Part shown: positions 1 to 7,600 of the stretch, one piece after another
Layout of the letters: every line of letters begins with the position of its first letter
How positions within the stretch are numbered: position 1 is the first letter of the stretch
NCBI GenBank assembly: GCA_937907165.1
Contig: CALCUH010000141.1
Coordinates: forward strand, 1 to 13,971
Length of the DNA: 13,971 bases
Source of the DNA: an uncultured Bacteroidales bacterium
GTDB taxonomy: Bacteria > Bacteroidota > Bacteroidia > Bacteroidales > Paludibacteraceae
Reading direction: 5' to 3'
Notes under the pieces: model-generated
Database searches by the model: none
Seen by the model: the letters and a program-made list of their open reading frames with translations, nothing else
What the model was told of the DNA's origin: nothing
Program-made: the position numbers and the translations under genes

Positions 1-2035
1 AAAGGAGATTGGCTTGGGTTCCACTTCCATTTGTTCCGCTTTGCTGCATGATGTGGTGGAGGATACGGAATATACGGTAGAGGATATCGAAAATCTTTTC
101 GGCGCTAAAATCGCCTCCATTGTGGCGGGATTGACCAAAATTTCCGGTGGTGTCTTCGGTGAAAAGGCCTCCGCACAAGCGGAGAACTTCAGAAAATTGT
201 TGCTGACCATGTCGGATGATATTCGCGTGGTGTTGATTAAGATGGCCGACCGTCTTCACAATATGAGGACGTTGGGTTCCATGCCTTCTGCAAAGCAATA
301 TAAGATTGCGGGAGAGACGCAATATATCTACGCTCCCTTGGCGAATCGTTTGGGGCTCTACGCCTTAAAAACTGAGCTGGAGGACTTGAGCTTCAAGTAT
401 GAGCATCCGGATAAGTATGAGCAACTTACCCAACAGATGGAGAGCACGAAGAAGGAGCGTGAGAAACTTTATGAGCTTTTCTCCAAACCGTTGCATGATA
501 AGTTGGAGAGCCTCGGCTATAAGTTCGAGATTCATTCACGCGTGAAGTCTATCTATTCTATTTGGCGGAAGATGCAGACGAAAAACATCCCTTTCGAGGA
601 GGTGTTCGATATTCTTGCCATGCGTATCGTCTTCGATGTCGATGACGAGGCGGATGAGAAGAAGACTTGCTGGGCTATTTATTCCGCCATTACGGATGTC
701 TATAAGCCACATCCTGAGCGTATCCGTGACTGGATTAGTACGCCTAAGGCGAATGGCTATGAGGCTTTGCACGTGACTGTGATGGGCCCTACCGGACAAT
801 GGGTGGAGGTGCAGATTCGAAGCCGCCGTATGGATGATATCGCGGAGAAGGGTTTCGCGGCTCATTGGAAATATAAGACGGGAGAGAAGGATGATTCCGA
901 ATTGGAGAAGTGGTTGCAGACCATCAAGGAGTTGCTTGAAAATCCGGAGCCTAACGCGATTGACTTCCTCGACACGTTCAAATTGAACCTTTTCGCTTCG
1001 GAGATTTTCGTCTTCACGCCTCAGGGTGATATCAAAACGCTTCCGCAGGGCGCTACGGCGCTCGACTTCGCCTTCTCTTTGCACACGGATATCGGTATGC
1101 ACTGCATCGGCGCTAAGGTGAACCATAAACTGGTTCCGTTGAGTTATGTGCTGAATAGTGGTGATCAGGTGGAGATTCTTACCTCCAACAAGCAAAAGCC
1201 TACGGCGGAGTGGATCAATTATGTCTCTACTGCTCGTGCGAAGTCTAAAATTAGGACTCTTTTCAAGAAAGAGTATAAATCTTTCATGAATAAGGGTGAA
1301 CATGACCTGAAAACTTTCTTTGAGAAAAATAATTTGGCGTCATCTCCCGATAATCTGGCGAAGATTATGGAACATTTCCATGAGACGAAAAAGGAGACGC
1401 TTTTGTATAAGATAGGAAAAGGCGCGTGTCCTCTGGACGATTTGTTGAACACGGTCTTTAAGTCTAAGACGCAGAGCCGTTTGATGAAGTATTGGAAACT
1501 GACGTTCGGCGGTGGAAAAAGCGAGCCTGATGGCTTGAACCGCCCTATTTTCACTAACAAGAAGTTGTCTGGTAAGAATACGTTGACCTTGACGGAGGAT
1601 AATTCTGGTGTCACGTACCGTATCGCTGACTGCTGCTCGCCGATTCCTGGTGATGATATCCTCGGATTCATGGAAGAGGATGGTATGCTCGTGGTCCATA
1701 AGCGCCAATGCCCTGTGGCGATGCGTTTGAAGTCTAACTACGGGGAACGTATTATTTCGGCTGTTTGGGAGACGCATAAGATGCTCTCTTTCCCTGCCAC
1801 GATTGCCTTGAAGGGTATCGACCGTTTGGGCATTTTGAGCGACATCGTGAAGGTGATTACCGAGGAGCATGAGGTCAATGTGACGAAGGTGCATGTGGAG
1901 ACGAACGACGGTATGTTCGAAGGCTTCATCACGGTCTATGTCCATGACGTGGAGGACGTGAATAATCTTTGCGTTACGTTGGTGAAGATTCAGGGAATCA
2001 GTTCCGTAAATCGTGTGGAGAATACGGACAATTAA
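1..2035 (+). CDS. relA/spoT: RelA/SpoT homologue (Rsh), bifunctional (p)ppGpp synthetase/hydrolase, 5' end missing
   Basis: The protein makes and degrades the stringent-response alarmone (p)ppGpp in the cytoplasm. The frame is already open at base 2, so the start lies left of the window; by comparison with the family roughly 60-70 N-terminal residues are missing. Domains in order: the C-terminal half of the HD hydrolase domain, with HDVVED (bases 47-64) and ADRLHNMRTL (near 245-275); the synthetase domain, with RVKSIYSIWRKM, the catalytic-type Asp in FDILAMR (near 605-625), GYEALH and the Glu of VEVQIRS (near 803-823); TGS (about 1000-1200, beginning EIFVFTPQGD); a helical region; a zinc-finger/CC region with Cys-Cys at 1631-1636 and a further Cys at 1709; and a C-terminal ACT domain (about 1795-2020). 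Hydrolase and synthetase motifs are both kept where visible, so I infer a bifunctional enzyme. It ends in TAA at 2033-2035, followed by a hairpin terminator. No frameshift was seen. Confidence 0.96.
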   Translation, partial: KEIGLGSTSICSALLHDVVEDTEYTVEDIENLFGAKIASIVAGLTKISGGVFGEKASAQAENFRKLLLTMSDDIRVVLIKMADRLHNMRTLGSMPSAKQYKIAGETQYIYAPLANRLGLYALKTELEDLSFKYEHPDKYEQLTQQMESTKKEREKLYELFSKPLHDKLESLGYKFEIHSRVKSIYSIWRKMQTKNIPFEEVFDILAMRIVFDVDDEADEKKTCWAIYSAITDVYKPHPERIRDWISTPKANGYEALHVTVMGPTGQWVEVQIRSRRMDDIAEKGFAAHWKYKTGEKDDSELEKWLQTIKELLENPEPNAIDFLDTFKLNLFASEIFVFTPQGDIKTLPQGATALDFAFSLHTDIGMHCIGAKVNHKLVPLSYVLNSGDQVEILTSNKQKPTAEWINYVSTARAKSKIRTLFKKEYKSFMNKGEHDLKTFFEKNNLASSPDNLAKIMEHFHETKKETLLYKIGKGACPLDDLLNTVFKSKTQSRLMKYWKLTFGGGKSEPDGLNRPIFTNKKLSGKNTLTLTEDNSGVTYRIADCCSPIPGDDILGFMEEDGMLVVHKRQCPVAMRLKSNYGERIISAVWETHKMLSFPATIALKGIDRLGILSDIVKVITEEHEVNVTKVHVETNDGMFEGFITVYVHDVEDVNNLCVTLVKIQGISSVNRVENTDN

Positions 2036-2091
2036 TCGTAAAAAAACAGATAGTTCGTTTGCGTTCTCTTATGGCGCATGCTGATAAGCAA

Positions 2092-2118
2092 AAGGGGCTC
2101 CCGATAAAGGAGCCCCTT
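2092..2118. terminator. Hairpin terminator shared by two convergent genes
   Basis: A perfect 10-bp inverted repeat (AAGGGGCTCC at 2092-2101, GGAGCCCCTT at 2109-2118) encloses a 7-base loop. On the + strand it is followed by CCTTTTCTC; on the - strand the stem runs into TTTTGC. It lies 57 bases after the Rsh stop and 47 bases after the stop of the convergent OmpA-family gene, so it can serve both. The T-tracts are short, as often seen in Bacteroidota. Confidence 0.85.
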
Positions 2119-2164
2119 CCTTTTCTCACCCTATGAAAAAATTCAAAGGTGTTATTTGTTGTTT

Positions 2165-4141
2165 TTATTTTCCTGTGATGAGGATTTCCGTCCTACGGTT
2201 AAGTGCACGACCTGCGTCTGTTGTGTTGTCTGCGATTGGCTGCTCAGCACCGAACCCTTTGTATTCCAGTCGGGTAGGAGGGACCCCCTTCTTCACGAGG
2301 TAGTCGTAGGCCGCCTTGGCGCGGTCGTTGGAGAGCGTCATGTTGTACTCTCTGCTGCCTTTGTAGTCGGTGTGTCCGCACAACATGATCTTCACGGTAG
2401 GATTCTCCCTCATGAATTGAGCCACACGGTTCAGCTCGAAGTGAGACTCTCTTTTTAAGGTGGATTTATCGAAATCGAAGAAGATGTTTTTGAGAGTGAT
2501 TTTCTTTCCGACTTCAATCTTGTCCAATTCCACGTTGTTGTTTTTTGTTAGGTCTACTCTTTTCTTGGAGTTTTTCGCCTCTTTTATGCCTCCGTGGCTC
2601 TCCTGGTCGGAGTTGTCCGAGAAGAAGAGGTAGCCTTTTTTGCTGACGTTCACACCATACTCCTCGTCGCTTGGTACGCAGGCGATGAATTCTCCGTTCG
2701 ATTTGTCGGAAACTGACTTGGAGATGGTCTTGTTGCTTTTCAGACCATAGACGTCGATGGTTGCTTGAATCGGTTCTTTCTTGTCAGAATCGAGAATTTT
2801 CCCCGTGGCGAATTTCATCTTCTTGGCAGGTGCGGCGTTCCCTTCCGCTAACGTGAGCTCATAGATTTCCCGGCCTTTCCAATTCTTCTCTTGCCCGTCG
2901 GAGGAGAAGTAGGCTTTGTCTCCGTAGGCGTTTACGACGAACCCGATTTCGTCTTTGCAGGTGTTGATTGGATAGCCCACGTTTTTAGGGGTGGTCCATC
3001 CCCCCTTGCCATCCTTATAGGAAACGTATATGTCGTAGTTTCCTAATCCTTTCAGCCCTTTGGAGGAGAAGTAAAGTGTCTGGTTGTCCGCATGGATGAA
3101 AGGGGAGTATTCGTCTTCTTTGGTGTTGATGGTCGGACCAAGATTGACCGGATCTGAGAATTTCAGTTTGCCGTCCTGTTGTACGGTCACCTTGCATTTC
3201 CAAATGTCGCATTTCCCTATTCCCCCGGGTCTGTTGCTGGCGAAGTAAAGTTCGTCGCCCGTCGGACTGAAAGAGGGGGAAGTGTCCCAAAAGCGGGTGT
3301 TGACAGGTGAACCGCAGTTGATAGCTGGAGACCAGTGGTCGCCTTCTCGGATGGAGTAATAGATGTCGCATCCTCCTTGCCCTGTTTGTCTATCGCATGC
3401 CACGAAGAACATATAGCGGCCATCGAGTGATATGCTTTGGGCGCCTTCGTTGCTGATTGTGTTGATGGAGCTTCCCACGTTCACAGCTGTTTTCCATTGT
3501 CCGTTCTCTTTTTTACTCAGAAAGATGTCTTCGTGAATGCCTTTTGCGAAGTCCGATTGTCCTTGTCGTTTGTTGAGCTTCCTTGTGAGGGAGAAGTAGT
3601 TTTCGTCAGCGGTCAGACTGGGCCAATATTCGTCGAAATCCGAGTTGATGGCGGTGCCCATGTTTCTGAAGTTGAAGGGAACCGGTTCCTTTTTCAACTC
3701 CAAGGCGTCCTTGCATTCTTGGATGGCTGCTTGTGCCCTTTTGTAGTAGGTCAATTCTGACGGGGGAATGATTTCGTAGTTTTTCATTGCGTTGTCGTAG
3801 TCGCATTGCTCGTGGTAGGCTGCGGCGAGGCGCATGACCGAGTTGTAGTAGCGCGGCATTTTGGGGTTGGCCACTTTGACCAGTGTGGCGATCTGTTTTT
3901 CGTCGTCGCACATGCGTCCGTAGAGTTCCGCCAAGGTCCAAGAGGCGTCCACGAACTCCTTGTTCGAGCTCACTAATCCTTTCAGGAGGGGAAGAGACTC
4001 TTTGTATTTCCCTTCGTTCATGAGGATGACGGCCGTCTCGTAGGTCTTGATGTCCTTCTTGCTTTGTCCGGTACTGCTTGCGTAGACGCAGATGATTGAC
4101 GACACGAGCATATATCCGATGATGGCTAATTCCTTTTTCAT
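2165..4141 (-). CDS. TPR / five-bladed propeller / OmpA-family protein, PorE-like
   Basis: An exported envelope protein of 658 residues that probably links an outer-membrane assembly to peptidoglycan. Residues 1-22 (MKKELAIIGYMLVSSIICV...) form a signal peptide. Residues about 30-150 are TPR-like helices. Residues about 160-430 hold five PD40/WD40-like blades, each starting with a G-x-x-(I/V)-N-(T/S) motif near 163, 223, 277, 335 and 389 and several containing YF-x-S. Residues about 443-515 are a carboxypeptidase-regulatory-like beta-sandwich. Residues 550-658 are an OmpA C-terminal domain (FDFDKSTL, GHTD, SNDRA) with the peptidoglycan-binding Asp592 and Arg607. This order matches PorE of the type IX secretion system, but similar paralogues are common in Bacteroidota, so I give no symbol. 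PorE is a lipoprotein; here Cys18 is preceded by Ile-Ile, a poor lipobox. The start at 4141 is preferred over the open frame up to 4195, because a signal peptide begins there and the likely promoter lies inside that extension. Confidence 0.9.
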   Translation of the reverse strand: MKKELAIIGYMLVSSIICVYASSTGQSKKDIKTYETAVILMNEGKYKESLPLLKGLVSSNKEFVDASWTLAELYGRMCDDEKQIATLVKVANPKMPRYYNSVMRLAAAYHEQCDYDNAMKNYEIIPPSELTYYKRAQAAIQECKDALELKKEPVPFNFRNMGTAINSDFDEYWPSLTADENYFSLTRKLNKRQGQSDFAKGIHEDIFLSKKENGQWKTAVNVGSSINTISNEGAQSISLDGRYMFFVACDRQTGQGGCDIYYSIREGDHWSPAINCGSPVNTRFWDTSPSFSPTGDELYFASNRPGGIGKCDIWKCKVTVQQDGKLKFSDPVNLGPTINTKEDEYSPFIHADNQTLYFSSKGLKGLGNYDIYVSYKDGKGGWTTPKNVGYPINTCKDEIGFVVNAYGDKAYFSSDGQEKNWKGREIYELTLAEGNAAPAKKMKFATGKILDSDKKEPIQATIDVYGLKSNKTISKSVSDKSNGEFIACVPSDEEYGVNVSKKGYLFFSDNSDQESHGGIKEAKNSKKRVDLTKNNNVELDKIEVGKKITLKNIFFDFDKSTLKRESHFELNRVAQFMRENPTVKIMLCGHTDYKGSREYNMTLSNDRAKAAYDYLVKKGVPPTRLEYKGFGAEQPIADNTTDAGRALNRRTEILITGK

Positions 4142-4164
4142 AAATTCTTGCGTTACAATCCGTA

Positions 4165-4196
4165 CAAATGTAGGGAAAATATTGTGAGTTGGCAAG
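4165..4196 (-). promoter_or_regulatory. Bacteroidota-type promoter of the OmpA-family gene
   Basis: Read on the - strand, TACATTTG (4172 down to 4165) is an exact match to the Bacteroidota -7 consensus TAnnTTTG. CTTG (4196 down to 4193), 20 bases upstream, matches the -33 element TTTG in three of four bases. The spacing is as expected for the primary sigma factor of this phylum. Transcription would start near 4158, leaving a leader of under 20 bases before the ATG at 4141. Confidence 0.6.
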
Positions 4197-4471
4197 AGGT
4201 TCCTGTTCGGTATGTGTTTTGCCTTTATTGATAATTGTTAATTGTTTACTGCCTTTTTTGGGTTTGTGGATTTGCATAAATATTCGCTGTTGTTTCTCGG
4301 TTTGTTGATGTTTGCTAATTTATTATACTTTAATAGTCATTGGGGATTTCTTCGTGAGGAGCGTTGCCCGACATCTCTTGCCCTTTGTATATGGGCGTTT
4401 GTGCGAATTGTCAATATGTGATTCGGATAAGTGTTAAAAAAAATTAAAATATGCAATTGGTGAATCGAATC

Positions 4472-4501
4472 TTTTTTTTTACGGAAAAATAACTATATTT
4501 T
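4472..4501 (+). promoter_or_regulatory. Possible promoter of the giant gene
   Basis: TATATTTT at 4494-4501 fits the -7 consensus TAnnTTTG except for the last base. The nine-T run at 4472-4480 supplies a TTTT in place of the -33 TTTG at 18 bases distance. A start near 4508 would give a leader of about 130 bases. AT-rich DNA gives such matches by chance, so this is weak. Confidence 0.3.
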
Positions 4502-4532
4502 TACAAGTCAGTGTAGTGACGAATGAGCAAGA

Positions 4533-4556
4533 TTTCTTCGGGAAGGTCCGAAGAGA
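4533..4556 (+). promoter_or_regulatory. Hairpin in the presumed leader of the giant gene
   Basis: TTTCTTCGG (4533-4541) pairs with CCGAAGAGA (4548-4556) around a six-base loop, giving nine pairs including one G-U. No T-tract follows, so it does not look like a terminator. It would sit in the 5' leader about 80 bases before the start codon if the promoter guess is right. Its role is unknown. Confidence 0.35.
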
Positions 4557-4582
4557 AACAAAGTATTAGAGGAACAAAGTAT
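4553..4582 (+). repeat. Two copies of a 14-base direct repeat, period 16
   Basis: GAGAAACAAAGTAT at 4553-4566 and GAGGAACAAAGTAT at 4569-4582 differ at one base. They lie in the presumed leader, directly after and partly overlapping the hairpin. This could be a regulator site or a small local duplication. Confidence 0.5.
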
Positions 4583-4637
4583 GACTGGGACGGCAACGTG
4601 TCGGTATATGATGTATAATTTAGAATAGGATAAGTAC

Positions 4638-7600
4638 ATGGAACTAAACAATAAGGGCAGTAATGCTCTGTATGTTAATATATTGGGTATGGTTAAATGT
4701 TTCACGACGGAATTATTTCGCCGAATGGCTTCATATATGAAAAACTTATTTTCCTTTTTCTCGAACAAGCAAAGGAACATTGCTTCGTTTCGATTAAGTT
4801 CAAGCGAAAATCAATTCGATACAACAACAAAATCGGAACGTTCGTTTAAGAATGTTTTCGTCGCCTCCCTATGTTTGTTGGTGGCTCTGCTCTCCTTCCC
4901 TATCGTGGAGACGAGTGCCAGCGAGTATGTCTGGATTAGCGCGAAATGTATAAGCGCATCAGGAAACGTCTATTATCCTGGATCCAATTCTTCCATCTTT
5001 GATACTAATCATAATTATAAATACAACACTGACAATAACGCTGATTATAATTTTGGAAGTTACACAGCATACCATTTCAAGGGGACTCCAGATAACACTG
5101 TCTACGATGGTAATAATATGCATGCGACTTATACTCATAATGGTATTACCTACAATTTTGTACGATGGGACAAATATGTAAACGGAGTCCTGTCTCAGGA
5201 AAATTGCGGAATCCCAGAAAACCATAATCAGATTTATTTGCAAAATCATGGTTGTAAATCAAAACCATATACGTTGACATGTAATGAAGGTGTCCATTAT
5301 ATGGCAATCTATCAAGAACAACAGAATCCTCAATACGTTTGGTTATCCATGAGGATTGGTGACCATAATAGCAGCAACAAACAGACCATAGCCTATAATA
5401 GTTCCATCTATAATTTCGGTAGTGGCGTTTCCTATTCATCGGGTCACGATATCAGTGGAACCAATCCTGGATATCGTTTTGTGTCCACAAACGGGTGTAA
5501 TATCTCCGCACCTTCTCCGATCACTTATAATGGTCATACCTACACGTTCTCCGGGTGGGAAGAGTATGATTATGACAATTATCGTAGTAACGGATCTTCT
5601 ACCCCCAACTGCGTGAATGCATCTGACCCGGGTCAGAATATGGGGTACCATTATGTGGCGGTCTATCAAGAGCAACAGCAGAACTATCAGCATCAGTATT
5701 ATTGGATCAGTGCCCGTTTCGCGGATTCCAATGGTAATCTGACGAGTGAAAACATCTCTAGGTCTAGTAAAGGGGAGTTCTATGGCGATAATATAGATAC
5801 TCATTTTACTTATGTTGAAACGAATAATAGTCAAGGTATTACCCATACTTATGCTGAATACGATGGGCAAAATAAATATTACGTCTATGAGTGTGACGAC
5901 GTGAACCAAACATTCTCCGTTAGGAACAATATAGTCACAAGTGGCGGAAAAACCTATGAATTAATTCGCTACGACCAATACCAAAATAGCTCTTATACCC
6001 AAAATGTCACGCCGCAACCTACTAAGTCGGTCAATGCCATCACTGATTTTACTTTGGGTAGCCATCCCATCACCATTCTTGTCTATCAGGAGGTTACTCA
6101 AAGTTCTCAAAAACATGTTTGGTTAGGCATGTTCATCAAAGAACGCGGTAGCAACACAATCACGGCAGAAGTACCATATAGTAGTTCGACTTACAACTTC
6201 GGTAGTGGAGTCCAATATCAGAGTGGTTTACAACAACTAACACAATATCTTACTGACCTTCATGGCGACATAACAGCTTACCATTTCACAACCTCAAATT
6301 GTAATAATATAACAGCCCCTTCTACCATCACATACAATGGCAAAACATATAATTTCGTAAAATGGAAGAAAATTGATTATCAAAATGATAGAGGTGAGGT
6401 CGCTCCAGAATGTTCAACCAACCAATACCCTGGAGGTGTATACTATCAAGCTCTTTACGAAGAACCTGCACCCAACTACCAATACTATTGGTTAAGTGTG
6501 CGTATTATAGATGAAAATGGGAATTATACTGGTACAAATCACAGCATATCTTCTAGTGATTTATACGATAATATAGGAAGTGATTTTAATTATACCTCAT
6601 CTTGTGAGAATGGTACTTATTCATCAACTTATGCTAATGGATATCATACCTATACTTATAGAAGTCATAGTATAACTGCTACTCCCACAGTGCAAAACAA
6701 TTTTGTTACTGCTTCCAATAAAAGGTATGAATTTGTGCGTTTCGATCAATACAAAAATGGTGCATATCACCAGAATGTGACTCCAGAACCATATTATGCG
6801 GTAAATACTATAACAGATTGTGCCTACAACAATAATACGTCCGCACCTGTCACAATTCTTGTCTATCGTGAGGTTCCTAATTACCAATATCAATATTATT
6901 GGGTGAACGTCCGCTTTATGGACGAAAACAGAAATTTGTCAGATGAAAATGTTAATTGGTCAAGTGCATATAGTGGCTTTTATGATAATTCCATAGGTGA
7001 TTTTGACTATGGATATGGTTGCCAAAACCAAACCTATTCAAGCAGATACGATTCCAACCAGTTTGCCTATTATGTTTATAGGAGTTCGGACCTTTCCGCC
7101 ACATTGAACGAATATCATCCGGACATAACTCACAACGGCAAAACCTACCAATTTGTCCGTTATGATTCTTATCAGGACGGAGAATATCATCATGACATAA
7201 CGCCACAGCCCTATATGTCTGTAGACGCACTCACCGATTGTTCGTATGATGATCATCCCATCACCATCTTTGTCTATCAGGAAAAAAGCCGTGAACACAT
7301 CTGGCTAAGTTGCGCCTTGGAAAATTGCGAAGGCAGAACGACTTATTATCCTGTTGACGACATGTGGGATCTTCTTAAAGGTAATTTTGAATTTATGTAT
7401 CCCGACTACGTGACGGATTCCGATTATTGCGGAATGAAAATTTGGCAATCCAACTATGAGTATTATACAGCCATGCCTTTTTCACAAGATTATGGAACAG
7501 CTTATAGCGATGCGAATATTACCAAAAGAATTACCGTAACCTATCCCACTTACCCGTTAGGAACCTACAACTTCATACGTTGGGATAAGTATGTGAATGG

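Larger units (their letters stand above)
4197..4637. other. AT-rich divergent intergenic region
   Basis: This stretch lies between the PorE-like gene's promoter and the giant gene. It holds A and T homopolymers (8 A at 4436-4443, 9 T at 4472-4480), a weak promoter candidate, a hairpin and a short direct repeat, listed separately. I see no convincing gene, tRNA or terminator in 4197-4470. A 31-codon frame at 4523-4618 has no visible ribosome binding site and was not called. The size of the region suggests room for regulation of the giant gene. Confidence 0.6.

Noticed and set aside
536..1303. Open frame of 255 codons on the - strand inside the Rsh gene
   Set aside because: It is fully antisense to conserved synthetase and TGS domains, and its Arg/Leu/His-rich translation resembles no protein family.
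4088..4141. Lipoprotein signal on the OmpA-family protein (Cys18)
   Set aside because: The residues before the Cys are Ser-Ile-Ile, lacking the small residue at -1. A relaxed lipobox is possible, since PorE is a lipoprotein, but it is not supported here.
4142..4195. Longer N-terminus of the OmpA-family protein (18 extra residues)
   Set aside because: The extension would cover the likely promoter and would bury the signal peptide that begins at 4141.
4523..4618. Frame of 31 codons (starts MSKISSGRSEEK) just before the giant gene
   Set aside because: There is no ribosome binding site or recognisable motif, and it contains the hairpin and the direct repeats; it could be a leader peptide but the sequence does not support a call.
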